Positions 35,363 to 48,062 of a stretch of DNA of 64,000 nucleotides are shown here, one piece after another; position 1 is the stretch's first letter; the number at the start of each line of letters is the position of its first letter. Origin of the DNA: Siphonodentalium dalli (lineage: Eukaryota > Mollusca > Scaphopoda > Gadilida > Siphonodentaliidae); the NCBI GenBank assembly GCA_032622095.1, contig CP136069.1, positions 11,490,036 through 11,554,035 on the forward strand. Direction: 5' to 3'. The translations under genes and the position numbers were made by a program. The notes beneath the pieces are model-generated. The model was not told the origin of the DNA, did not search any database, and saw only the letters and a program-made list of their open reading frames with translations.

Positions 35363-36657
35363 AAAGCTTGTAACACTTTTCTGTTTATTTTTGTAAACAA
35401 TTGTGATATTGATGCTGACGATTGCTTGTTTGATCGACAGTACATGTAAATGTTGATATCAGTGACCTTTGTTGAATGGTTGTGTGATTTAGAGTGTACG
35501 CTGATAAAGTGAAACCATTAACTGTTTGATAACTAGATGTGATAGTTTATTACTTACAGGTCACGCGGATAGATAGTCTTTGTAAGGGATTCAACTTTGG
35601 TTGGAACTTTCTAACTGTTTATATTACCCATTACACCACCATGGTTGGCAATTTGGAAAACTGGTGGCCATTTCAGTCCAAACATTTTACGAAAAGCAGG
35701 AAATTGTTCTACTCTATTTCACACCAAAGACTGGTTGGGAAAACAAACTATGAGAAAAATTTCGATATATGTTTGATATGAAATTATAACTATTTAAAAA
35801 TGTTTACGAAAGTTGAGGGGGTGTCACACATCGTTACATCACTTGCTTGTTTGGAAACGGTCAGGAGTTTTGGGGTGTCACCCAGGATTATTTGAAAGGA
35901 CTGTTACTTGATTTCAATTCATTAATATACTCACTGAACATCCTATAAATGAATGAAATGGAATCTTTAGAGGGTTTCTCTGTGTGACATCCGCTTATGT
36001 TATCTGGACATCCCTGACATGAACCATGGACTTTACGATCTATCATGTTATCTGAACATCCCTCACGTGAACCATGGACTGTTCCTATGTATTATTTATG
36101 ATAACTCATTAGTCGGTCAGCATTCCTCCATTATCATTGACAATGGACACAAATTTGTATAAAACGTCATTGGGAAGCTCACGTAAACGTATTCAGGGTT
36201 CCAGACGACAACATAAACATTTTAATTTAACATTGTTTCTCCTACCATCTGTTTTGAAACTATTTTTGAAAATCAAAGATTACATATAAAATAGCCATAT
36301 GAATACCAAAGAATATCATTTTGTTGTCGAAAAAGTAAACAAATAATTATTGGTGGCCCTCTAAGACGTCGAAAGAATATGAAAAATATGTATAGAACAT
36401 TCAATATCAAACAAAGTTTTGTCTTTCTCATAGCAAACAATATAATTGTCTGTAGAAACATCACCACTAAGAACACAGTCATAGAGAAATAGATACGGTT
36501 TGTTATTATATTTATTGTTATCCAATAACGATATTTTGCATGTTGAAACCACTATTTTGTAAAGAAAACTGTTGCAGTGATTTGATAACAAAATCGCTAA
36601 GTTCAAATAATTTACTTTGAATTTGATTTTCAGAAAAGATCTCAATGATTTGACATT
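35363..36657. other. Intergenic; one 48-bp duplication
   Basis: No gene is seen. TATCTGGACATCCCTGACAT and a diverged copy start at 36001 and 36049 (48-bp period, both including GAACCATGGACT). The minus-strand frames at 36273-36663 (up to 100 codons) have no recognisable domain and overlap a dispersed repeat. Confidence 0.5.
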
Positions 36658-36890
36658 TTCCAATGTTTATCGTCAAGTTTTTATTAAACTTTGGTATCTT
36701 ATTGGACTAATGTGACTTTAATTGGTAATTCCAATGTTTACGTAACATTGTTTTTACATGCGAAATCTCATTATTGGAGATTTATTAATAATGAAAATAA
36801 GAACAAAGTCGATCTATTATTTCAATTCTTGTTGATAGTTATTTTACAGAGTTTTATGCTATTTCACATGAACCCACTGGGAGCCTCATA
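36658..36890. repeat. Dispersed repeat, copy 1
   Basis: CAATGTTTATCG...TTAAACTTTGGTATCTTATT here matches 56724-56815, and the ACATGCGAAAT segment that follows matches 54155-54310. A reverse-oriented relative of the first part lies at about 53985-54053. The family is not recognised. Confidence 0.6.
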
Positions 36891-37385
36891 CAGATAGAAG
36901 CATGCACTATGAACTTTTTTGAATTTCTGACTGGGAACTTAATAAAATAACGTGATAAACATTGAGCTCTACATCCATGGTTGTAAACGATGCATTGCAA
37001 AATTGGCGCACAAATGTTGCCCAAATCATGATATCTCGACCGGAGACCTTCAAATACCGCATTACCTAACAGATATTAACTAGAAACTGCATTATATTTT
37101 CAATGTATAGACTTCCTGGTCAGAAATTCAAAATGTTCACTGGTTTTTAACTGGTGGATTACGATCTCTATGGGCATAGCTACAGTAGTGCAGGGAGAGC
37201 AGCCAGAAGGCACCACTTGATACATCTCCTTAAAATGGTCACTTATTCATATATTTGTCCTTGGGAGTTTCATATCTCTTCTATACCAGTATACTCCATG
37301 ACAGAAGGAAATGGTGGGTATATCCGATCCGATCGTCCGTCCGCCCGCCAGTCCGTCCGTGTATGCACGGATGTTCTTTACTATG
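36891..37385. other. Intergenic, no gene seen
   Basis: The 80-codon plus frame at 37154-37396 has no domain match I recognise. The GTCCGTCCGCCC tract at 37335 is a low-complexity motif common near invertebrate dispersed repeats. Confidence 0.45.
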
Positions 37386-37640
37386 ATGGCATTTAATGGA
37401 GTGGTTAGTCATTTTGTTTTAGGATTTTCCATTCTAGAATTATTGAAATTTGTTTATCTGGAAATTGTTTTTTGTCCGCCCGAGCAGATATCTCAACCAT
37501 AGGTTGTCCACCTTACGGAAATTTGGTATTGATGTTTTTTCCCCAATATGAGGACATTTAATGGAGTGTTCATTACTTGCATTTGTTCTGGTTTTCCACT
37601 CTAGAGTTATTCATCTTTGTTAATCAGAAAGTGTTCATGT
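37386..37640. repeat. ~165-bp repeat, two diverged copies
   Basis: CATTTAATGGAGTG starts at 37390 and 37555. It is followed each time by a similar stretch through TTTTCCA.TCTAGA.TTATT. The intervening part includes ACGGAAATTTGGTATTGATG, similar in style to repeats at 28.5 and 43.2 kb. Confidence 0.7.
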
Positions 37641-38409
37641 TTTTGGTTCGTCTGCCTGAGTGTCTCATTTCGGTATATAGGTTATAAGTATGCCCATACT
37701 GATGGTACGTCACATGCATGGGACAGGCACCTGGCGACAGCCCAGCTCTTGTTGGATCACATAAAAGTGAAGAGAGAGAGAGAGAGAGTAAGTTGAAATT
37801 CAGCCGTTGTGACTTCTCCATTAACTCCAAATGCATACTTTTAGCATTGAATGGGAGGTTAATATCCAATTGCATGAGACCCTAATTAGTGCAGAGAGTG
37901 ATTGTGTATCGTGACTCGCATTCTCAGGGATGCTGCTAGAGGATCTCTCGTTTGGGGTGGGTGAGATTTTCACCTTAAAGCAGGTTGAGAAATGTAATTT
38001 GTAAATCCGCCCCCAAGTCACAAAAGAGAGGTCCACCAGTCATTATCCAAGAATTCAGAAATTTGAATATGACCAGATGTCCACCATACATGAACATGTT
38101 CCCTCTTAGTGAACCCGGTGGTTTTGTTAATGTTTCGGTAGTCGAATTTCCTCACACATTGGTGTTCTTTCGAACATGTAGCCACTCCCCATATCAATAG
38201 TTATATCTTCCCAAAGTTTCACCGCATTCTGATTACAAGATTTTAAGATATTCTTGCAAATATCATGGATGGGGACTTACTATTTTGTAGGCATTTATAT
38301 GTTAAGGGAATAATAACGAACACTCATTTATAGAGATACAACATTTATTGACAACGAATGAATCAAAACATCAATCGAGGACATGTAGAAAGAAAATCTT
38401 CATATTCCT
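37641..38409. other. Intergenic with short (GA)n
   Basis: A GA dinucleotide run lies at about 37770-37787. No gene was recognised. Confidence 0.45.
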
Positions 38410-38500
38410 ATCTGGGAGCCGTGACTCAGTTGGTTTAGTTTGTGGCTCATTATAGGCCAACATAAGCCGTCTGGCAATTGCGTTCAAAATTCTAATCTGT
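38410..38500 (+). mobile_element. tRNA-derived SINE remnant
   Basis: GAGCCGTGACTCAGTTGG TTTAG (about 38416-38438) resembles a pol III A box, and GCGTTCAAAATTCTAATC (about 38480-38497) resembles a B box, about 60 bases apart. The stretch between looks like a worn tRNA body. It cannot be a functional tRNA because the B box is degenerate and no clean acceptor stem forms. Confidence 0.5.
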
Positions 38501-39157
38501 TTGGGTATGTGTACATTGTAAATAAAATTGTTAATTACCGCAGATTGTTATGGATATTGCCGATGTGCTTTCTTCTCCATTTGCTAAAATTGTAAACTAA
38601 GCCTGAGGTCTAGATACACAAATATAAATATAGACTGATGTTGCCCTAAATACATGAATCGGCACCCCATGTGTATTATCGGCGTTTATCGGGCTTATAG
38701 ATCCAGCTTTTATATTATTTGAAGCCATGATGCAGTATCCACTTTATCGATAAACCATGTATGCTCAGTCCACAATAACTTGAGATATCGGTTGGATTGG
38801 ACCGAGTCTCGTCCCGTTACTCTCCTATAACAGACTTACATTGAAAGTACATAATACATTTACATATGGAGCCCAGGCAATCACGCGAAACCCTGAATGT
38901 TTTAATCACTCTTCAAAATGTTATATAATTTACCATGATAGAAAAAGGTATACTGCTGACATGATTGTTTAATATATTTTATCACATAATTTGGTCATAA
39001 AAGCAGTTTCATAATTATCGGTAATAGACACGTTTAATATCAGCGCGTGCGATGACGTCACGGCGTTCTTCAAATAACTTGCGATCGCTGTAGTTTATGA
39101 TTGTTGTTTTCGATGAAAATTGCGCGTTGCTTCGGGTTTATTTGATCATGTGATAAA
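38501..39157. other. Intergenic; one CRE-like palindrome
   Basis: No gene is seen. TGACGTCA at 39053-39060 is a perfect cAMP-response-element-like palindrome in a locally CpG-rich spot (GCGCGTGCGATGACGTCACGG). Nothing nearby tells what it would control. Confidence 0.4.
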
Positions 39158-39293
39158 AGGTATCTCACACTCGTCCTATTTTATACGTAATTTATCAACC
39201 TCGTCCTCTAAATTCTATTTGAGCCTCGGTAAACCTCGGCTCAAATCGAATTTAGTGAACTCGGTTGATAAATAGAAACTCATGTGAGATCCT
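39158..39293. repeat. 136-bp foldback element
   Basis: The left arm (AGGTATCTCACACTCGTCC onward) and right arm (...AAACTCATGTGAGATCC) are imperfect reverse complements over about 60 bases. They meet at GAGCC TCGGTAAACCTC GGCTC. It is a palindromic MITE-like hairpin without coding capacity. Confidence 0.8.
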
Positions 39294-39557
39294 CTATGTT
39301 TCATGCATTTTCTGATACTGCAACAAATTGAAATTCTCCGGAAAACAAGTTAAGTCTTTGTTTGCTTATAAATCTTGTTGCTTTGACAATAGCGTCAATT
39401 TAACCTATTCACAAGAATGTGGGCGTAAAGTCTGTTATAGAAGAGTAACGGGTGGGACTTGGTCCAAAACATCATCAATTCAACCGATATCCCAAACTGT
39501 TGTGAACAGAGAATACTTGGTCTATTTTTACAATTGAGCCATCGGATGCCTGTGTTC
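39294..39557. other. Short unannotated spacer
   Basis: A 69-codon plus frame (39328-39537) has no recognised domain. Confidence 0.4.
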
Positions 39558-39932
39558 TAATTAAGGACCACTGGTCCCCGATACAGGATTAGACATAGCA
39601 CTAAATCACCTATAATCTTACATGTACTATATACAGGTACCTTTATTGTTATGACAATTAAGGACCACGGGTCCCGACACAGGATTATACATAACTCTAA
39701 AGCACCTATAATAGTACATGTACTATATACAGGTACCTTTATTGTTATGACTAATTAAGGACCACTGGTCCCGACACAGGATTAGACATAACACTAAAGC
39801 ACCAATACTGTATCATGTACTATATACAGGTCCCTTTATTGTTGTGACTAATTAAGGACCACTGGTCATTGACACAGGATTAGTAAGACATAACACTAAA
39901 GCACCTATAATCTTACATGTACTATATAGAGA
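39558..39932. repeat. 97-bp tandem repeat, 4 copies
   Basis: TAATTAAGGACCACTGGTCC or a variant begins at 39558, 39655, 39752 and 39849, exactly 97 apart. Each unit ends with ACATGTACTATATACAGG. A short related piece, ACAGGTACCTTTATTGTTAT, reappears alone near 40753. Confidence 0.95.
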
Positions 39933-40092
39933 ATACCTACAGTTTTTGTTTGATTACCAAAAATAGCTCATTCTTGTCTGGAAAGAAATAACGAATTTTC
40001 ACGAGGGGCTGCAAGCCGAAAGTGAAAATTCGATATTTCTTTCCAGACAAGAATGAGATGTTTCAGGTATTTAAACAAAACACTGTAGGTAT
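39933..40092. repeat. 160-bp foldback element
   Basis: The ends are ATACCTACAGT (39933) and ACTGTAGGTAT (40082-40092). The inner arms CTCATTCTTGTCTGGAAAGA and its exact reverse complement lie either side of a loop near GAGGGGCTGCAAGCC. It directly abuts the last 97-bp unit. It is the second hairpin of this design within 1 kb. Confidence 0.88.
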
Positions 40093-42561
40093 CTTTTATT
40101 ATATACATATATTTTAAAGGTCAAAGTTGCTAAGCCATACAACATTTTTTCTTTTAATAGTACAGCAATTTGAGGAATAATTCCTACAAATCATAAGTGC
40201 GCAATTACCTAGATAAAGCAAAAGACTCGTGCACATAAATGAAACAGGGAATCAAAACTAAAATGTCTCTGTGTCACCACAGTCGAAATATATAAATTCC
40301 AAATTCACAGGCCACAGCTGCAAAGTTTGTGATATGTACCAACTAGCCAATCAAAACGCCGGATAGCTGACGACGCTCTTGAGTACCAAGAGTGTCTGTT
40401 TCAACTTCACGCACGTGTGATTTTCTGTGGAAAGTGTTTTCTTGTTTTACTTCTGGCCTATACTTATGGTGGTTCTCCTGTGGAATGGCGGATTATGATA
40501 AGAAATAACTCATTTCGAATAAGCTTTTGGATTATAACCAATAAATTTGCAGACAAGTTACTATAATGCGCAGTTATTGAATTTGTCTTCAATTTTTTCA
40601 CTTGGGTAAACCATCGGCAGACCACAATGGAATATAACAAACCGGATAGTGAAATAATGAAATCATATTTCACTGTGGCTTCTAAGAGATACAAATAAAT
40701 ATCTACGTTTCGGAAATTTCCCACTATTTTATAGGAAATCATATAATAAGTACAGGTACCTTTATTGTTATGACTAATATCGTGTCAGATACATACAACT
40801 CCTCGAGCAATTAACAAAGAAAATATCATCTGATATTACATATAGGATAAACAGAAGCGCACATGGATGATGCTGAAACTCTGGTGTAGAAGTTGAATGG
40901 TTCCATGAACAGTTTAGAGCTGATATTATATGGGGGCCAGACATCTGTGAATCCACACATGGATCCACAGTAATTGACAGATATAATTTCAACATTTAAG
41001 AGGGACTGCAGTATGCATATAGTCGCTGATTCATTGTAATCATATGGAAAATTGTTTGTGCCACTTCGTAAGCTGGCCAGATGATGCGACAAAAATATAC
41101 AAGATAATTGGATTCATCTCGCATGATTTGTCACTTATATCACAATTATTTTATACACCGTATCTTTTTTGGTGCGGAAATTTGTGTGACCCCCCCACTT
41201 AGATATAAATTGAATTTTGCAACTGGTACCCCAAGAACTATCAGAAATTTCCAACCTGACACCGGCTCCCTAGGATGATCATAAAGGTCTAACAATTTGG
41301 TCTCAAGTTTTAATAAAAATGGCAGATTAAAAAATATACAGAACAAAATTTGGATGGCAGAACAAAATAGGAGGCATTTCTGCTAACATATATATATACT
41401 ACAGCTTATTTCGGCACAACTGGGGTAACAATGTTTTTGGAATATACTTGGTAATATTCTCGTCGATCTACAATTACTGCCATGGACCCATGGTCCTTTA
41501 TAAGAAATTACTTTGTTCTTTTCTGTTGAATTTTTTCAAAATCTGCATCAATTGTATTTAAATTCGAGACAACATTATTAAATTTTGTGAACACGAAACA
41601 CACGATTACTGACTGTGAACATGTAACATCACCATTTTCGATGGGAAGCCAACGATTATTCAGTGTAATTGACTCGAGTATGAAAACAATTTGCTGAAAT
41701 AGACTGGAAAGGAATGTTGTGTCCATATAAGAACAGCATGCTTCTTCGTTGAACTTATTCGATTAAAGGATAAAAAACACCATAAAATGAATCAAATAAC
41801 AATTCAATATTCCGTCAGTGATTGGTTAGATGTGTTTAGAATTGTAAGACGATAAAACAAGCCCAATGAGAGCCCCACCTATATTCTGATTTTAAATACA
41901 AAAATTTGTTGAAATGGGTGAAAATATTTGTCAATGCTTTGGTACCATTGTATTTTGTACTCGGGCAAAATTACGATATATCAACAGTCCAATTTAGACA
42001 TAATTTCTGTTCTTTTGAAATGGCTGAATTGTTTTGTCTGTCAACTCGTTGCTGATATATCAGCTTAACTCGTGGTTCACCTTCCAGTTATGTTCATCCT
42101 GTCAAAAAATCTAAAAATGGAACAAGAATTGCTGCCTTTCGACCCAAGATGTTGTCGAAATGGTTGACAGTTTTTTCTTTGCCAAATTAGGCATCTCAGT
42201 TGAATAGTTATTTGCAGACATCGACCGTGCCAAAGTTCGATCACAATCACACAATTAGAAAAGTCAATATTCTACCCTAATATTGAATAACGTAAGTTAA
42301 TGAGTTTGCTAAAACAATCTCTTGATTCTGTTTATAATTCTAAAAAGCAATATAGTTTTTGTAAAATTAGCTTACAACCACAAACCCATATTGAAGGTTT
42401 CCCATCGTCACAATGTTTCAACATCAACCTGGATATTGTTTTCTCCAACACACAAAGATCAATAACGCAGCGACAAGAAAACACACAAATTGTTAATTGT
42501 ATATAATTATTGAAGGGAGACCCGATTTATTGACCAGGGGCACCCCAGATCATGTCATGAG
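40093..42561. other. Intergenic, no gene seen
   Basis: Short frames of 60-92 codons on both strands (for example 40464-40742 and 40826-41092, minus) lack recognisable domains and splice context. No element ends were found. Confidence 0.5.
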
Positions 42562-42648
42562 TCTCTACTCTGGCTCTGCTCATGGAGATCACACTCCACC
42601 ATGCATCTCTACTCTGGCTCTGCCCATGGAGATCATACTCCACCAGGG
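42562..42648. repeat. 44-bp direct duplication
   Basis: TCTCTACTCTGGCTCTGC followed by CATGGAGATCA occurs at 42562 and 42606. Confidence 0.9.
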
Positions 42649-45340
42649 ATCTTTCTGAAGTTTAGACAGGGTAGTTTATTCCATTGAAAAACAATGCACG
42701 GAATATATTACTGATTTATGTAATTTAAAGCCACATGGCGGTTTGCGCTCCGAAATACGCATAATATTTTCGGATGTTCGTGCATTAAAAAAAAAAATAT
42801 TTTGGCTTATTGAACTAGATTTTAACACATGCTTGGGTTGATTATGTTTCACTTAAACTGTTTATCGGAAGTCGATAATCAAATTTGTTCTCAGTAAAAC
42901 GAGTTGTATTTGATTTATATTAATGTCTTATGAGGAAATTTGAAGAGTCCCTCATTTGGTGTTGGTAGGATACGGCCATGTAGTATGCATGCTACACGTT
43001 TGAATTGTTCCGATAACTCAAACATTTTCTATCCGATCAGAACCAACTTTTGTAACTAAGTTTCACAAATACAGATCGAGTTCGAATATGGGTTTAATCC
43101 GAGTTTCTTGTTTAGGGAGTTTTTCCCCTTTTCGACTTAAAATTCACGCATGCTGCCATAAATCAAAAAAAATTATTTGATCAAAACCAAATTTGGTATG
43201 AAAGTTTCTCAGCTCAAGATACAGGTTTAATCCGATAATATTTTAAGAGAGTTATGGCCCTTTTTTCAAAAACAATTTGAAATGTTTTATATATTGAACT
43301 TCTTGCTCAATTTAACAAAATCGATTTTTATTTTTTTACTTTTATAATAAAACAAAATAAATTAAAACATTAAACCACCAAGCTGATAAATATGACATGG
43401 TGTGAAGATTCCTTGGATGGTGGGTATTCAGATTGCTAAAATTTGATGGACCTCTCAAAAACCAGAGCTGGTATCACACTTCCAAGTGACCCACGTTATA
43501 CTGTACATCTGTATTGCTCTGAGAACAATAACATCAATAAGCACGGATAATTACTAGACCAGGTGATATGTCAGATTCAATCTCATCTGATATATTTGAA
43601 TAAACAAATTCCACAGCTTGCATACAATTGTTCACGTCTACTGGTGTGTCTTAACCGCCCCTAGCCAAGTGAACCTAATTAACTAGAACAATGGAGCTCA
43701 ACTGTTGGTCCATGGATGTTTGGACTTACACTGTGTCAAACACGGCCATATATAGGAGATTTAACTCCTTTTACCTATTCCATGTTTTCTAACCTCTTCC
43801 AGTATCATATAACAATATTATCGTGAAATGGCAATTTGCAGCAATACAAATAGAACTGCTTACACGAAGATAGTGATGACAGGCTCTCTGGTTTAGATCT
43901 TATATTAACCATTCTATGTTGACTATAAATTCCAATAATTTGTGTTATTATGTACATTTGTCTATACTACTTTTGTACATAACAGTTTACTCTATAATTC
44001 AACATCACATCTCTACATTATGATTCCGATCTTAGCAATATTCTATCGCCAAGGGATTGGTTAAACATCTGGTGATAGTGATCGGCCTCTCGTCTTTATA
44101 AGTAATTGCCTTGTATTGGAGAATTTTTTTTCTATAAACAATTTCATATATGTATGGAATTAGATAAATTGCTATGACAGAGAATCCAAACAGATAACAC
44201 ATCGAACGATTTAGTGAACCAGGTTAATTTCCAAAAATAGAGAATGGTCGCCATCTTGGAATTAATAATGGCGGAGGAAGTTACCCCGAACCAGCTCATC
44301 TTGCAAAAAAAGCAATCATGAGCTGAGTTATGTCCCTTGGTTTTCACACACAAAATACCTTATTTTAACCATTTTTACTAAACAATGACAGAGCGATTAT
44401 AGAACTGAAAAGTACTTGACATAGAACAAAAAGTTATCATAGTAATTACAAACAAAAAATAGTGTTTTAAGTCCAGATGACAACATACAGGGGCGATGAA
44501 TACAGGGGGTGGGGCCTGACGAAAAATTCCATACACAGGGTGGATCGTCTGGAGCCCAGAAAACCCCATTTTTTCGGAGCTTGCAAACTTTATCCTATAT
44601 ATATTGCAATACTGAGGCGGTTAACTTTCCTTTAGATTGAACTGATGTCTTAAGTCTATTCCAGTATGTTTGGTACCGTTCGCTAACACGGACAATAACA
44701 TCAGTTTTGAGGGAATAATTTATAATTAACTGGATCAATATTTAGCAAAAATATATATTTTCCTAATATTTAAAACTTAGATAATATCATATCCTGTTAA
44801 TATAGAATGAACATGATCTCAGTTATCCTGGTATAACTAGATATGCTCCAATCTGCAGTGATTCAATTTATGCAGATTGATGCATACGTGTAATGTTCAA
44901 TGCATTATGCCATTAGTGATCAAAAGTCAGGTATAATCAAGTGTTCATATAATAGAACAGGGTAGAATACTCCGTCTACATAATTATGCACCCACAATCT
45001 ATCAAAATAAGGGTGACCAAATACATGCAGATGTACAATATATACATATATTATTCCAATTTGAAATTATATTTAAAAAAACACAAGATAGAACTATCGC
45101 ATTGGTGGGCACCATGGTTTTTATGACAATAAGTGTTACTATATATCGCTTGAAATCATCAAAGGGGTGCCATTCAATTTGAACAACAAATTTAGGTGTA
45201 AATTAGCAAAGTCATCTAACATGCAGGTATACGCTGAAAAATATCATATCCGCTGCACGGTTAACACGGAAATAACTTTATAGCTGCATCAAATAGTCTA
45301 TCACTGCTGTGGTCGCTGAGAGATTGTTCGTACATTAATC
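42649..45340. other. Intergenic with a diverged ~147-bp repeat
   Basis: At 43010-43270 two related segments occur (GATCAGAACCAACTTTTGTA and GATCAAAACCAAATTTGGTA, each followed by GGTTTAATCCGA). This is a style common in mollusc dispersed repeats. No gene was recognised elsewhere. Confidence 0.45.
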
Positions 45341-45720
45341 AGCAATAATGCCTAAATATTCCAATTGTTAGTAGACAAACGTAATTTTCATTTAAAAAGC
45401 AGCCACAAATGTAAACATTATAGAAAAAGAGGGTGGGTTGTTGGAGAAGTACATTGGAGTAATGGAATTTATGTATACCCGTTTGACTTTGTGTTCTATG
45501 TCAATACCTTCAATTAGACACATGATTTTATTTCTCAATTGTACAGAAAGTTTATTGTTCAGACTAACCATTCAGTAGTTTGTTTAAAAGTTTGTTTTAG
45601 AACAGCCAATACGATTGGATAGCAAAAATATCATATCCGATGCCTAAACATTCCAATTGTCAGCAGACAAACGTTATTTTATTTTTAAAAGCAGCTATGA
45701 ACGTAAATAGTGTGGGGAAC
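45341..45720. repeat. ~293-bp spaced direct repeat
   Basis: ATGCCTAAATATTCCAATTG through GCAGCCACAAATGTAAAC (45348 on) is repeated as ATGCCTAAACATTCCAATTG (45641 on). Between them lies a segment (45450-45630) that is duplicated again at 46440-46640. Confidence 0.8.
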
Positions 45721-45930
45721 AAAGTGGGTGGGTCCCCAATTTGTAAGAGGAAAACAATTTAAAAATTGTGCACATAGTGGAATGGTGAGTCCCACGATGT
45801 GTGGATTGTTTTACCTCTGTATGGCATTGTTTTGAGGAATCGGGCTTTTTTTCTGCAGCCAAAGACGGAATACGAAAGTCATGTATATGCAAATTTCTTG
45901 TGAAATGTCACAGCTTTGTGAAATAATCGA

Positions 45931-46045
45931 ACCAGTCGTCCATATGTAACACAAACTACACTGGCTGCTGTGTCCCCATATACTTATACCAGTCATCCAT
46001 ATGTAACACAAACTACACTGGCTGCTGTGTCCCCCATGTACTTAT
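45931..46045. repeat. 57-bp tandem duplication
   Basis: ACCAGTCGTCCATATGTAAC starts at 45931 and ACCAGTCATCCATATGTAAC at 45988. The two units are almost identical through CACTGGCTGCTGTGTCCCC. Confidence 0.93.
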
Positions 46046-46317
46046 TTTGCTATTTGTTCTACATCCCTCGAAGTCCTGTACAGCTACATGAAGCCTGAAG
46101 TTATAATGGCTTCTGTTACATCCTGGTGGGAATCCGGGGATGAGAACAGGCCGATAAAATAATACGTTCTATATTTATCAACGGACTTTATTTACATGAG
46201 ATAATTGCACAATAACGAGCGTTCCATGTTAATCTATTTACTGATATTGTAAAATAAAGAGTATTTGTCTAACTTGAAAACGAAAATGAAAACATCAGGA
46301 AACTGATATGCAAGTTT

Positions 46318-46670
46318 TTGTTCAGAGTAGGCCTATATAAAGGTGTAAATTGTGTTTTTTGTCGCCCTATTTTACCCCTCTGGCCTGCCGTGGACATACT
46401 TTTTGGTAACACAATTATGAGCCATGTCTGTTCAGGAAAGTTTCTGGAGAAGTACATTACAGATATGGAATTGATATATACCCGGTTTGACTTTCTGTTC
46501 TATGTCAATACCTTCAATTTGACACATGATTTTATTTGTCAGTTGCACAGAAAGCTTAATGTTCAGACTGTCCATTCAGTAGTTTGTTTAAAAGTTGGTT
46601 TCAGAAACAGCCAATACCCACACGATTGGATAGCGAAATATACGTAATCGGAATTCACAATTAGATAGTG
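46318..46670 (+). repeat. Dispersed duplicate of 45450-45640 with a 109-codon frame
   Basis: GGAGAAGTACATT...ATTGGATAGCGAAATAT (about 46443-46645) matches 45449-45630 at roughly 85% by eye. Here the frame stays open for 109 codons (46318-46647), whereas the other copy is interrupted. I recognise no domain, and the frame may be chance in a repeat. At 46622-46665 the sequence reads as one and a half units of the 35-bp array at 47005-47405 in reverse orientation. Confidence 0.55.
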
Positions 46671-47004
46671 ATTGCTATCATTCACAATAACCCTGAGCCA
46701 TGCGAATTTAGGATTAGTATTAGGATTATTGACGAAATAACGGAGATATTTGAAGAAGTGTTTTAAAGGGCGTTTCCCAAACCTCCACCATGCCCACTCA
46801 CCCACCCAATAAGATACTTTGTCGTATGTCGGACCAATGCTGATCACTTCTGGAGTTGTAAATTAGTTCATACAAATATGTGTTATTCCGTCGAAGAACG
46901 TTCTATATAGAGTTATCACCCTTCCGATTAACCCAGATACTCATTACAATATTAAATATAATCCAAGCATTGCGTGGCACATGTTACTGTGATTGAATAT
47001 CAAA
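46671..47004. other. Spacer between inverted 35-bp units
   Basis: No gene is seen. This 330-base stretch separates the reversed 35-bp units (46622-46665) from the direct array that follows. Confidence 0.45.
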
Positions 47005-47405
47005 CGCTATCTAATCGTGAACCCCTATTATAATATGTTTCGCTATCTAATCGTGAACCCTGATTATGTATGTTTCGCTATCTAATCGTGAACCATGATT
47101 ATGTATGTTTCGCTATCTATTCGTGAACCCTGATTATGTATGTTTCGCTATCTAATCGTGAACCCCGATTTTGTATGTTTCGCTATATAATCGTGAACCC
47201 CGATTTTGTATGTTTCGCTATCTAATCGTGAACCCCGATTTTGTATGTTTCGCTATCTAATCGTGAACCCCGATTTTGTATGTTTCACTATATAATCGTG
47301 AACCCCGATTATGCAAGTTTCGCTATTTAATCGTGAACCCCGATTATGTATGTTTCGTTATCTAATCGTGAACCCCGATTATGTATATTTCGCTATCTAA
47401 TCGTG
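47005..47405. repeat. 35-bp minisatellite, ~11.4 copies
   Basis: CGCTATCTAATCGTGAACCC begins at 47005, 47041, 47076 and every 35 bases to 47391. Unit variants (TGATTATG, CGATTTTG, CGATTATG) are grouped, showing stepwise amplification. The unit matches the reverse complement of 46622-46652 and, more weakly, 45612-45632. Confidence 0.96.
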
Positions 47406-48062
47406 TGCGTATTAGGTGCTTTCGACTCGACAGATCCGTTGTCTAGATACTCCATTAAGAGGCCCGTACACTTAAAGGTGTACTAGCTGTTTAGTTTATT
47501 ATTTTTGTTTTTCTTTCCATTAAGAACAGTGGGTTGTTCAATTCATGGACCTTATGAACTAATAAAGTTCTTAATATTTCTTCTGAACCTTCTGAATAAT
47601 GGTCCTCCCGATGAACGCAATGTTATCAAAACGATACATAAATGATCCTTAATGAATAACCGAAAAATAATGTTGAGAAAATCGTCTAGTCATTATGGTA
47701 TGAAATACGGTATTGTGTGATTATTCTTCGTTATAAAGGCAGTGGGTCCCCCTTCTCGTCCTGTCAAGGATTATATGTCAATCACAGCAAATAACTAAAC
47801 TATGATAATTAAAAATACAAACAATTGGAAATACATCAACAATTCACAAACGATCAATGGATATAACACATCTAGAGAATCGGATATTAAGATAATCATC
47901 AGTAAAACACATTATAGACTCATGTTTGACTGCACAAAAGGAGACGTGTGACATACTGATGTGGACCCCGCAGTTGATTGCAACAAATACTGCAACAAAA
48001 TATTGCTTTTAAATGACGATTTTCAAATTTGCGATGTCAGTATTCGAAGACGAACGATGAAA
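47406..48062. other. Intergenic, no gene seen
   Basis: An AT-rich spacer between two minisatellites. No features were recognised beyond TTAAAGGTGTACT at about 47474, which weakly resembles a TTAA-MITE left end. Confidence 0.45.

Noticed and set aside
38410-38500. Functional tRNA gene
   Set aside because: The B box is degenerate and no acceptor stem pairs, so it is treated as a SINE remnant.
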